A stretch of 33,669 nt of DNA from a bacterium (GTDB lineage: Bacteria; Planctomycetota; JADGBV01), in assembly GCA_023261545.1 (NCBI GenBank), contig JAHFOS010000029.1:1-33669 (forward strand). The letters are read 5' to 3'. Each line of letters starts with the position of its first letter. The stretch's first letter is position 1. The notes below the pieces were generated by a model. It was not told the origin of the DNA. It made no database searches and saw nothing but the letters and a program-made list of their open reading frames with translations. Position numbers and translations under genes: made by a program. Positions 24,783 through 32,254 of this stretch are shown here, in pieces.

Positions 24783-24993
24783 CTAGTATTGTGACACGCA
24801 AATAATGAAACGTCATCGTTCAGCCGGTCAAAAAGCCGTTCGCCCTTTATCCCCAGTTTTGGGGGATGAGCCTGTCGAAGCCTGTCCTGAGCATTGTCGA
24901 AGGGGGTGGACGGCGGTCAGGTCGGTCCGTTCGTGCTTCGACAAGCTCAGCACGAACGGACCTGGTTGCGTTATTTACGTGTCACAATACTAG
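24783..24993. mobile_element. MITE-like element with 23-bp terminal inverted repeats
   Basis: The left end CTAGTATTGTGACACG... (24783-24805) is repeated inverted at 24971-24993 with 22 of 23 bases matching. The 211-bp element carries a copy of the dispersed TTCGACAAGCTCAG-type repeat inside (24836-24962). CTAG at both ends could be part of the terminal repeat or a 4-bp target duplication. The right end reaches into the ribosome binding site of the FmdB-type gene (AGGAG at 24992-24996). No coding capacity. Confidence 0.8.
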
Positions 24994-25003
24994 GAGAAAC
25001 CGC

Positions 25004-25231
25004 ATGCCTCTTTTCGATTTCAACTGCGCGAACTGCGACGAAACCATCGAGCTGCTGGTCCGCGGTCGCGAAGAACCGTCCTGCCCGCGCTGTGGCGGCC
25101 GCCTCGACCGGCAGTTGCCCCTTTTCGCGGTGCGCAGCGGTAGCGCCAGGTCGGCCTCCAGTCCCGCGCCGGGATCCTGCGGCACTTGCGGGGATCCGCG
25201 CGGCCCGGGGTCCTGCAGCCTTCCCGGCTGA
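25004..25231 (+). CDS. FmdB-family zinc-ribbon protein
   Basis: 75 residues from ATG 25004. The start MPLFDFNCANCDETIELL is the classic FmdB/CxxC_CxxC_SSSS pattern. Zinc would be bound by Cys8/Cys11 and Cys27/Cys30. The tail is rich in Gly, Ser, Cys and Pro, as is common in the family. Family members are often called putative regulatory proteins; function is not established. Its ribosome binding site, AGGAG 7 bp before the ATG, is partly formed by the end of the inverted-repeat element upstream. Confidence 0.9.
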   Translation: MPLFDFNCANCDETIELLVRGREEPSCPRCGGRLDRQLPLFAVRSGSARSASSPAPGSCGTCGDPRGPGSCSLPG

Positions 25232-25297
25232 GGATCGTCCGCCGCGCCCAAGTTGCGGGTCCAGCGCGCCAGGGCGCTACCGCGCGATTCCAACCCC

Positions 25298-26620
25298 CTA
25301 TTTCTTCTTCCGCTCCCCGCGATAGCGCCGGCCGATGAGGTTGGCCAGGAAGGGGGAGCCGAGCCCCACCGAGGGCCGCGCCGACACGCCGCGCGCCGCC
25401 GGCACCGTGGCGGGCACCGAGTAGTTCCTGAGCTCATAGAGCAGGAAAAGCGGCAGGGTGCGCAGCACCGAGGAGATGATGAAAAGGCGGAAGTAGGCGC
25501 TCATGTCCTTGCCCAGCGCATCCAGGATAGTCCCGCCCAGGGCGGCGCCGGCCGCGATCATGAGCGCGTTCAGGAAATTGAAGATGGCGAGCATCCAGGT
25601 GCGATCGCGCGCGGGCACGGCCTCGAAAATCAGCAGGAAGGCGCCGAGTTCGTAGGCCGACCAGGCGACGCCGGCGACGATTTGGGAGACGAGTAAATAG
25701 GTGTAAGAAGTGGAGACCGCCCACAGGGCCGAGACGGGCACGATGCCCAGGCCGCCCCACCACAGCAGGCGCGAGGCTCCCAACCGCTTGGCGAGATCCC
25801 CCTGCCACATCACCACGGCGACGCGGGCGAGGATCGGGCCGGCGAGCAGCGGGACGAATTCGTAATAGGTGATCTTGAGCTCACGGAACATGTAAGGCGT
25901 GAAATAGGGACCGCTCACCTGGACGGCGAATTGCGTGCCGAGCATGTAGAAGATAAACAACCCCTGGCGGCCCCGGAACATGCGCTGCACGCGCTCGAAG
26001 ATCGCGCCGGGCGGAGGCGGGGGCGGCGGCGCATTGCTCTGCCGCGAGAGGTTGATGAGCGACCCGAACCGTGCGGCCGTGCCGGCTGCAAACAGGATGG
26101 CGAATCCCCAAAGCTCCTGGTGCAAAGTCTTGGCCCCTTGGAGCAGAAGTCCCGCCCCGGCAAAGCCACCGAAAACCCCGACGTACATCCACAGCGAACG
26201 ACGCGCAAAGTAACGGGCGCGCAGGCGCCGCGGCACCAGGGCCTCCACCCACGTGCTCCAAACCGGCCCCCCGGCCATGCCGAAGGCCCAATAGCAGGAG
26301 AAGACCACCAGGAGGAACGCGCGCGGACCCCAGCCGAAAATGGCCGCGGAGATCAGCGGCAGGAAGCACAAGGCCTGGAGGGTTCCGCAGGTCAAGACCC
26401 AGCGGCGTGGTGAAGAGAAATGCCCTGAAAGCCAGGGCGTGAAAAGCTGCGCGCTCGACCCCACGAAAATGGGCACCGTGGAGAGCAGGCCCGTGGTCAC
26501 TTCTTCCAGGCCCAAAGCCAGGACAAAGGTGGCGAGGTAGCTTTCCCCCAGCCCCACCATGACGGCGTAATAGACCCCGTCCATGAAAATGGCGCGCAGA
26601 TTCTTCCGGAGCTGGGTCAT
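25298..26620 (-). CDS. Major facilitator superfamily transporter
   Basis: 440 residues with about 12 hydrophobic segments and the central cytoplasmic loop after segment six (about 195-220, with a run of seven prolines). The order of helices and the loop SGHFSSPRRW after segment two fit MFS permeases. No substrate-specific motif was recognised, so the cargo is unknown. ATG start at 26618-26620. It stands alone on the minus strand; element A2 lies just upstream of its start and could hold or disturb its promoter. Confidence 0.88.
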   Translation of the reverse strand: MTQLRKNLRAIFMDGVYYAVMVGLGESYLATFVLALGLEEVTTGLLSTVPIFVGSSAQLFTPWLSGHFSSPRRWVLTCGTLQALCFLPLISAAIFGWGPRAFLLVVFSCYWAFGMAGGPVWSTWVEALVPRRLRARYFARRSLWMYVGVFGGFAGAGLLLQGAKTLHQELWGFAILFAAGTAARFGSLINLSRQSNAPPPPPPPGAIFERVQRMFRGRQGLFIFYMLGTQFAVQVSGPYFTPYMFRELKITYYEFVPLLAGPILARVAVVMWQGDLAKRLGASRLLWWGGLGIVPVSALWAVSTSYTYLLVSQIVAGVAWSAYELGAFLLIFEAVPARDRTWMLAIFNFLNALMIAAGAALGGTILDALGKDMSAYFRLFIISSVLRTLPLFLLYELRNYSVPATVPAARGVSARPSVGLGSPFLANLIGRRYRGERKKK

Positions 26621-26648
26621 GCTAAACGAGGAGGGCTAAAGGAATTAT

Positions 26649-26896
26649 GGCTCATCCGAAGAATGCGCACCTCTGGTAGTGTTTTTCCCCGGTTTTTTCC
26701 TGGTGCTCCGAGTCCTAAACTCGGATTTATCCACAGATTACACCGATGGGCACTGATTAAAGAGGCCGGTCCTTACTGATTGTTATCTGTGTTAATCGGT
26801 GTTCTCTGTGGATAATCCCCCCCGGTAGCACGATTAGGTTCCTACCGTGCTGGATCGCGTGCCCGTGTGAAAAATCTTGAAAAGCACGCATGATCC
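26649..26896 (-). mobile_element. MITE-like element, family A copy 2 (inverted orientation)
   Basis: Aligns in reverse to copies 1 and 3. The left end GGCTCATCCGAAGAATGCG (26649-26667) matches the right end of copy 1. The right end (GAAAAGCACGCATGATCC) has lost about 9 bp compared with the others. Flanks GGAATTAT (26641-26648) and GGATTTAT (26897-26904) match at 7 of 8 positions. Inner arms end in two perfect DnaA-box sequences, TTATCCACA (26727-26735) and TGTGGATAA (26807-26815), in inverted orientation. Confidence 0.75.
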
Positions 26897-26926
26897 GGAT
26901 TTATCGCGACCCGGACGTCCGGACTT

Positions 26927-27250
26927 CTAAACCCGCCCCGCCCCGCGGCCGGGCGCCTGGGGATGGATAGCATAGCCGCGGTGCAAATCCGCAATATGGT
27001 AAACGTGGGCGATGATTTCCGCCACGGCGGGAAAAAGCTCCTCGGGAAGCACGCTGCCCACTTCGAGCAGGTTGAGCTCGCGCGCCAGCTCATCGTCCGC
27101 GACGACGGGGATGCCCTGAGCGCGCGCGATGTCGAGGATGCGCTCGGCGAGCAGCCCCCTTCCGGCCGCCACCACGCGCGGCGGTTTCGCGCTGTCGGCC
27201 CGGGCCTCGATGGCGGCGGCCATCCTGGTCTTGGGTTTCTCGCGGTTCAT
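26927..27250 (-). CDS. FlhB C-terminal-domain-like protein (FlhX/EscU_C type)
   Basis: 107 residues. The stretch PPRVVAAGRGLLAERILDIA ... IPVVADDELARELNLLEVG ... LPEELFPAVAEIIAHVYHI aligns by eye with the cytoplasmic C-terminal domain of flagellar FlhB just after its NPTH autocleavage site. The NPTH motif and all membrane segments are absent, so it is a free-standing domain. FlhB-C switches export specificity through FliK. The gene overlaps the FliK-like gene upstream by ATGA, which supports a functional pair. No other flagellar gene is in the window. Confidence 0.85.
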   Translation of the reverse strand: MNREKPKTRMAAAIEARADSAKPPRVVAAGRGLLAERILDIARAQGIPVVADDELARELNLLEVGSVLPEELFPAVAEIIAHVYHIADLHRGYAIHPQAPGRGAGRV

Positions 27251-28479
27251 GCTTTGGCGTCGAGGTGCGTGACCGGCTCGTGGCGCGCCGGAAGTTCGCC
27301 TTCGGCGAGCTCATCCCGCGGCGGAGCGGCGGCCTCGACGCGCTGGCCCAGCACGTAGCCCAGCGCCGCGAAGCGCTCCTCGAGCCGCGCGCGCTCCTGC
27401 TCCAGCAGCCCGCGCACGGAGGCATGGGCGCTCATGAAGGTGAGCTCCACCCTTTCGCCCTCCACGCTGGCACGCCCTTCCAGCAACCCTATTTCGCGGG
27501 TGCTGAAGCGGAAGTAGATCACCAGCCGGCCTCCCTCCATGATCCGGGCGGCGGGATGATCGCGGTCGTGGACCCAGATGCGGCAGGGCAGGCTCATTCC
27601 CGCGATTTCCACGCCCAGGGAATGGCAGGCGCCGTGCTCGCGCAGGTGGTGGTGCACGTCCTCGCGCGAGAGGATGGCGTCGGCCAGCAGCATGTCGGCC
27701 CCCGCGCGCGCCAGCGAGCGGATCCTGGAGAGCAGCTTCTGGAATAATTCGTCCGGCGGCCCCTGCATAGAACCCGCCAGCGTCTCCAGGTTGCCGGCGA
27801 AACGCCACTGACCGTAGAGCCGCAGGAACCATTCGCGGCGCTCCACCAACCCGCGGAGCTGGTCCGGAAGGCCGGCGCCGATGAGTTCGGCCACCTCGCG
27901 CACCGCCGCCTCGATGGCCGCGCGCAGCGGTTCGAGCGCCGCGGGGAAGCCGTCGCGGTTGTAGGTCTCGGCCAGCAGGTCCGTCCAAGCACCGCGGATT
28001 TCGTGCAGCAATCCCATCAAGGTGTGTGGCTGGGCCGTGAGCGCCGACATCAGGATGGTGGTGCCCTGACCCGCCTCCGCGACGGGCAGCTTGCTCAAGG
28101 CCGCGATGAAAGCCTCGGCCTGCAAACCCGCGGGAACGCCCTTGGGAAAAAGCTCCTGCGCGAGATCGAAAAGCTCGCGGGAGAGTTCTAAGCGGTGTGA
28201 AAGCAAGAAACGCGCGACCTGGCGGTGGTTCGGGGTGACTTCGATGCCCGCTTTTTTCAGCAGCACGTCAATATCGGCGTCCGTAAAGCTGCGCGCTTCG
28301 TCGCCGCGGCTCTCCAGCGGTGCCGCCTCATCTTCCGCGGCGGACGGCTGGGACGCGGACTCAGCGGGTGACGCCGGCGCCCCTCCGCCCCTGGGGGAAC
28401 GCGCGTGCTTGAGCATGCTGCGAAAGGCCCAAAAGCCCAGCATGTCCGCGTGCGGGTCAATGGGTTCCACGGTGGTCAT
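27247..28479 (-). CDS. FliK-like hook-length-control-type protein
   Basis: 410 residues, no signal peptide or membrane segment. The N-terminal 75 residues are low-complexity (Pro/Ala/Ser/Glu); the middle is alpha-helical. The C-terminal domain (about 300-380, with GGRLVIYFRFSTREIGLLEG and VELTFMSAHASVRGLLEQER) resembles the FliK C-terminal domain, which touches FlhB-C. The stop overlaps the start of the FlhB-C-like gene. Sequence support is moderate; the pairing is the stronger argument. Real FliK proteins are secreted by the flagellar apparatus, and whether this organism has one is not visible here. Confidence 0.65.
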   Translation of the reverse strand: MTTVEPIDPHADMLGFWAFRSMLKHARSPRGGGAPASPAESASQPSAAEDEAAPLESRGDEARSFTDADIDVLLKKAGIEVTPNHRQVARFLLSHRLELSRELFDLAQELFPKGVPAGLQAEAFIAALSKLPVAEAGQGTTILMSALTAQPHTLMGLLHEIRGAWTDLLAETYNRDGFPAALEPLRAAIEAAVREVAELIGAGLPDQLRGLVERREWFLRLYGQWRFAGNLETLAGSMQGPPDELFQKLLSRIRSLARAGADMLLADAILSREDVHHHLREHGACHSLGVEIAGMSLPCRIWVHDRDHPAARIMEGGRLVIYFRFSTREIGLLEGRASVEGERVELTFMSAHASVRGLLEQERARLEERFAALGYVLGQRVEAAAPPRDELAEGELPARHEPVTHLDAKA

Positions 28480-28548
28480 GCTGGTATTATCGGCGCCGAC
28501 GGGAGATTGCAGCGGCCGGGAACGAAACCGGCCCGAAGATAAGTGATT

Positions 28549-28893
28549 CTAGAACAGTGGGTTGCGTTTGTCGAAGCCTTTGAGTTCCTCGCGCGGGACC
28601 AGGTGGTTGAGGTTCCCGGCTTTGCCGCGGTATTTGCTCTCATGGCGCTGACGCTCGAATTTGTGGTTGAGCGGGAAGGCCTGGTGGAACTTGAGCAGCG
28701 CGCGCAGGGCCTCCCGCTCCACAAGTTCCATGGCGGCCAGCTCTTTTTCCACGGGCCGCTGGCTGTGGCTGCGCGGGTCAAGGTGCTTCAACAAATGCCG
28801 GATGCTTCCCGGCAATTCCTGGAAATGGCGCTCGAAAGCCTCGCGGCTCTGCGCCGCGGCGCGCGCTACTTCCAGCCAGGGATGATGGGACAT
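28549..28893 (-). CDS. Hypothetical protein (114 aa)
   Basis: 114 residues from ATG 28893. Soluble, rich in His, Arg, Lys and Glu, and mostly helical in the first 75 residues (SREAFERHFQELPGSIRHLL ... EKELAAMELVEREALRALLK). The tail is basic and probably flexible. No family recognised. It lies 69 bp upstream of the FliK-like gene on the same strand and is divergent from the next small gene; it could be co-transcribed with the FliK/FlhB-like pair. Confidence 0.6.
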   Translation of the reverse strand: MSHHPWLEVARAAAQSREAFERHFQELPGSIRHLLKHLDPRSHSQRPVEKELAAMELVEREALRALLKFHQAFPLNHKFERQRHESKYRGKAGNLNHLVPREELKGFDKRNPLF

Positions 28894-28924
28894 AATCGCG
28901 GTGATTTTTGGTTTTGAACCACGG

Positions 28925-29236
28925 ATGTCAACGGTCTCCCCATATCACCTCGAACTGGACCCCGAGGAGTTCGAACTCTGCGGGCGTTCCGAAGCCGTGC
29001 AGACCGTCCTCGAAGATCGCGGGCGGGCGCGACTCGCGCAGCAGCCGGATGGCACCCGCCGCCTGCTGGCCAACTCCCCGGGCCTCGAACTGCTGCTGGA
29101 GGCCTTCGCGGCAGAGGCCAACCAGAACACCGGCGCGCACGAGGCCATTTTCGCCGGGCTCTTTCGCCGCGCCCTGGCCACTCTGGAAAGCCTCACGCTG
29201 GAGGAACTCAACAGCGAGGAGCCGCTTCAGGAATAG
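28925..29236 (+). CDS. Hypothetical protein (103 aa)
   Basis: 103 residues from ATG 28925 (an ATG eight codons earlier is possible). Acidic, soluble, alpha-helical in the second half (LELLLEAFAAEANQNTGAHE ... ALATLESLTLEELNSEEP). No family recognised. The codons have the high GC third positions normal for this region, which supports real coding. Divergent from the 114-residue gene by 31 bp, so the promoters must overlap. Confidence 0.65.
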   Translation: MSTVSPYHLELDPEEFELCGRSEAVQTVLEDRGRARLAQQPDGTRRLLANSPGLELLLEAFAAEANQNTGAHEAIFAGLFRRALATLESLTLEELNSEEPLQE

Positions 29237-29296
29237 CCACGCCAGGAGTTTCGACCTGGGAACCCCCTCCAGAGTCGCTTTTAAGACCCGAAAACA

Positions 29297-29552
29297 GGCT
29301 TATTCGAATAGTGCGTACTTTTCAAAAGTTTTCACGCGAGGCCACAATCTGGCAAGACGGAAGTCAAATGTAATACCGGGGGGATTTTTCCACAGAGAAC
29401 ACAGATTAACACAGAAAACAACCAATCGTGACTGGCCTCTTTAATCAGCGCCCATCGGTGCAATCTGTGGATAAATCCGAGTTGAGGGCACGGAGCACCA
29501 GGAAAAAACTGGGAGGAGACACCACCAGAGGTACGCATTATCGGGATGGGCC
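29297..29552 (+). mobile_element. MITE-like element, family A copy 3
   Basis: 256 bp. Left end GGCTTATTCGAATAGTGCG (29297-29315), right end CGCATTATCGGGATGGGCC (29534-29552). Flanks CGAAAACA (29289-29296) and CGGAAACA (29553-29560) match at 7 of 8 positions. The inner arm has TTTTCCACA at 29386-29394 and a perfect DnaA-box TGTGGATAA at 29466-29474. Non-coding; fills the gap between a hypothetical gene and the metallo-beta-lactamase-fold gene. Confidence 0.8.
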
Positions 29553-29567
29553 CGGAAACAGCCAGAT

Positions 29568-30659
29568 TTATGGCCGATCTTCTGATGGATCAATGGTTGA
29601 GGGTGGCCCGACCTCCCCCTTCGGGTGCGCGGGCGCGCGCACAAGCTCGGTGCCCGGGACCAGCCATCTTTCCCCCCAGGTCAGCACCAGAGCCTCGTAC
29701 CGGGTCGTGTTGCGAATGGCCTTGAAGGCGAAAGCATAGGACCACCGCCTGGCTTTCGGCGGTTTCAGCGCGTGCCCAAGTTCCTGGACGTGAGAGACCA
29801 GGGTGGTTTTGGGCTTGAGGTGGCTGATGGCATCGTCAGGCCGCATATCCATGTTCACGTGCACGATGAACACATCCACGGGCTTGTCCGGCGTCATCTT
29901 CAAGAAGTTGCTGCCGTCCCCGCTATGGTAGATGACGCGGTCGTTTCCCGAAGCGCCGCAGTCCACCTGAAACATGAGCATGTCGTTCCGTCGGGCCGGT
30001 TCCTTCTGGCGGTGATCTCCTAGGTCCACCTTGACGCGGATCGCGCCGAACTTGAATTCACAGGGCTCCTTGATCACGGGGCCTCCGCAGGCGAAGCGGG
30101 CCAACACCGGTTTCTTCGCCGCGATCATGGCGGCTATCAAATCGTCGCTCTTGTGGTCGCGGTGCTCGTGAGTGACCAGCAGGAAATCGAGGTCCGGGGC
30201 CAGGTCCTTGGCGTCCCGCAGATAAATGTCAATTCCGAAACAGGACTCCGGGGTCTTGAACACATAGCCCATGTTGTAGAGGTGCCAGATGGCCACGCCT
30301 TTCTTCAACTGGGTGCGCCGGATGTCCTCTATCGCGGCGTTCCTGGCCTGATGCAGGTAGTACAGAACCCCGTCGCGCTCCAGCTCATTGGCGCGGGAGG
30401 GGCTGTCTTCCCACGCCTTGCAGTACTCCTTGAAAGTTTCCTGGGGCAACGCGTCGCAAGCCCTGTCAATGACGGCTATCCTTTCCCGCCGCTCTGTCCG
30501 CGTCGCCACACTGTCGGGATGCCGCTGAATCCACTCGCGGACCTGGTCAAGCTCCTGACGGGTCGGCGCTTCCACCGTTGAAGGATCTTCCCGCGCCTGG
30601 ACAGCGGTGCTCCAGGACAGTGCCCAGAAGCAGGCCGCAAGGATAGGAGCTGACCTCAT
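29568..30659 (-). CDS. Secreted metallo-beta-lactamase-fold protein
   Basis: 363 residues with a signal peptide (MRSAPILAACFWALSWSTAV, cleavage near 22). After a helical region of about 95 residues comes an MBL domain: AIWHLYNMGYVFKT, then DFLLVTHEHRDH with the metal motif HxHxDH (His164, His166, Asp168, His169), then RVIYHSGDG as the later metal region and TTLVSHVQELGH at the end. It looks like the UlaG/RomA-type branch rather than a beta-lactamase. Substrate unknown. It lies 141 bp downstream of the GH5-like gene on the same strand. Confidence 0.85.
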   Translation of the reverse strand: MRSAPILAACFWALSWSTAVQAREDPSTVEAPTRQELDQVREWIQRHPDSVATRTERRERIAVIDRACDALPQETFKEYCKAWEDSPSRANELERDGVLYYLHQARNAAIEDIRRTQLKKGVAIWHLYNMGYVFKTPESCFGIDIYLRDAKDLAPDLDFLLVTHEHRDHKSDDLIAAMIAAKKPVLARFACGGPVIKEPCEFKFGAIRVKVDLGDHRQKEPARRNDMLMFQVDCGASGNDRVIYHSGDGSNFLKMTPDKPVDVFIVHVNMDMRPDDAISHLKPKTTLVSHVQELGHALKPPKARRWSYAFAFKAIRNTTRYEALVLTWGERWLVPGTELVRAPAHPKGEVGPPSTIDPSEDRP

Positions 30660-30800
30660 GCAATAAACCGGCGCCGCGGGCTATTCTCCACAGCGCCCTG
30701 ATTCGGCCATTCCGGCAGGTTGCAAACCCGCCTCCGGTGCCGCTGGCCCCGCGCCCAGGCAGCGCGGGGGAATCACCCGAATTTTTCTCGGCGACGCAAG

Positions 30801-31841
30801 CTATTTCCTTTCATCCGCCGCCAGAGCGATGGTCAGCTTGAACAAAGCGATCTCTCCGGGATCGTAGGCCGTGAAATCCGGACGAAAAAGGTCGTGCTGC
30901 CAGACCGCCGGATCCGGATCGCCGGGAAGATGACCCCAGTTCAGGTGGGTCTGGGTCCTGCCGTTCACCAACCCCCAGTGCATCGCGCCGATGCGTTCCG
31001 CGCGGAAGACCGGCAGGCAGGCGGCGACGGTGGAGCCATTTCCGCGGCACATCCATTCGGTGCAGATCACGGGACGGCCGCGCTCGTTGAGCTGCTGGAT
31101 GCGTTTTTTCAACCCCTCCGGAGCATCGTAGCTGTGAAAGCTGTTCACGTCGCTCAGGCGGAAGGCCATGTCGTCGAGCTTGGGGTTGTTGTTCCACACA
31201 CCCAATGTCAGCGGCTGCGCGGGATCGATTCCTCTGGCCCAGCGAAAGACATTTTCGACGAGCGGGAGCGTGACCTCGCCCACGGGGAAGCTGAGCTTGC
31301 CGATGCAGACGCCGTTGGTGGGCTCGTTGTACAAGTCCCAGAGCAGGAGGCGCGGATCGTCCCGGAAAGCGCCGATCAGGTCCTTCACATACGGTTCGAG
31401 GCGCGGCCATGCCTTGGGATCGCGCACGATGGCGTGCCCGGGGGAGGGCGACCAGCCGTTGCCATACCAGCCCGGGATCATCCTCGGCTGGGGGCCGAAC
31501 ACCGGGTCCGCTAGGGTGCCGAAACAGCAGTCGTCAAACAGGGCGGGGATCACCCGGATCCCGCGGGCATGACAAATCTCCATGAAGCGCGCGAACCGTG
31601 ACTTGAACGCTTGGGGCTCCCTTTCCCAGACCACGAAGGGCAGGACCACGCGCGCGCAATTGAAGCCGATGTCCTGCGCCAGCGCCAGCTCGCGATCGAT
31701 AAGGGCCGGATCAAAACCATCGTCCATCCACATCTCCGTGTAGTTGATCGCATGGGACGGGACGTAGTTGAAGCCGCACAGCCAGGGCTGGCGCTCGTAC
31801 CAGCTCCAGGCCTCTTCCGCCGGCCATGGGTTCGCGTTCAT
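30801..31841 (-). CDS. Glycoside hydrolase family 5-like (beta-mannanase/cellulase superfamily)
   Basis: 346 residues with a TIM-barrel pattern. The acid/base is Glu173 in LLLWDLYNEPTN and the nucleophile Glu262 in VICTEWMCR; both are in the clan GH-A positions at strands 4 and 7. Other marks: CGFNYVPSHAINYTEMW at the start and SFHSYDAPE before strand 7. There is no signal peptide, so it is cytoplasmic or exported otherwise. It could hydrolyse beta-mannosides, beta-glucosides or related glycans; substrate is not shown. A few residues follow the barrel. Related entries are often annotated only as cellulase-family proteins. Confidence 0.82.
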   Translation of the reverse strand: MNANPWPAEEAWSWYERQPWLCGFNYVPSHAINYTEMWMDDGFDPALIDRELALAQDIGFNCARVVLPFVVWEREPQAFKSRFARFMEICHARGIRVIPALFDDCCFGTLADPVFGPQPRMIPGWYGNGWSPSPGHAIVRDPKAWPRLEPYVKDLIGAFRDDPRLLLWDLYNEPTNGVCIGKLSFPVGEVTLPLVENVFRWARGIDPAQPLTLGVWNNNPKLDDMAFRLSDVNSFHSYDAPEGLKKRIQQLNERGRPVICTEWMCRGNGSTVAACLPVFRAERIGAMHWGLVNGRTQTHLNWGHLPGDPDPAVWQHDLFRPDFTAYDPGEIALFKLTIALAADERK

Positions 31842-31873
31842 GAGAAGGGGCGCCTCATGGCTTTAAGCTGTAA

Positions 31874-32038
31874 GAGCCCGTCTCATAAGCCGCTTCGTCG
31901 GCCCGAGGCTGAACAGAGTCAAGGCGGGCAAGGCGCGCAAAGCCGGCGCTAGCGCGGAGGATATCGCCGATGCAGCGCAACGCGGCATGCCGCAGACGAT
32001 GCCCAGCCGAAGCCAGAATGGGCTTTTCAAACAAGCCC
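31874..32038. mobile_element. MITE-like element, family D, next to B2
   Basis: 165 bp with ends GAGCCCGTCTCATAAG (31874-31889) and CTTTTCAAACAAGCCC (32023-32038). These imperfect inverted repeats resemble the family B ends. Flanks are TAA (31871-31873) and TTA (32039-32041). The centre differs from family B and has no CACAGAG hairpin. A 70-residue open frame covers it but has no support as a gene. Confidence 0.5.
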
Positions 32039-32041
32039 TTA

Positions 32042-32254
32042 GAGTTTGTTTGAAAAGTGTCTTTCACATCGCATTTTAGTATTTTATAAATAATATTTTA
32101 CCACAGAGCGCACAGAGCGCACAGAGCGCACAGAGCGCACAGAGCGCACAGAGATAATATGGCGAAATGCTTGAAATCTCTAGTTAGCCCCTGAATATTC
32201 TCAGTGTCCTCTGTGTCTCTGTGGTGAGTAAATTCATACTTTTTAAACAGGCGC
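32042..32254. mobile_element. MITE-like element, family B copy 2, at the stop codon of the S16 peptidase gene
   Basis: 213 bp with ends GAGTTTGTTTGAAAAG and TTTTTAAACAGGCGC, homologous to B1. Flanked by TTA on both sides (32039-32041 and 32255-32257); the right TTA is the TAA stop of the minus-strand peptidase gene. It contains a 9-bp tandem repeat, CACAGAGCG, five full units from 32102 plus a partial to 32153, which B1 lacks. Conserved right part with B1 runs through CTCTGTGTCTCTGTGGTGAG. Confidence 0.75.

Noticed and set aside
31855-32067. 70-residue minus-strand frame over element D
   Set aside because: It crosses the element ends and looks like a by-product of the repeat sequence, not a gene.
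32102-32153. CRISPR-like array
   Set aside because: Units of 9 bp in perfect tandem with no spacers and no cas genes.
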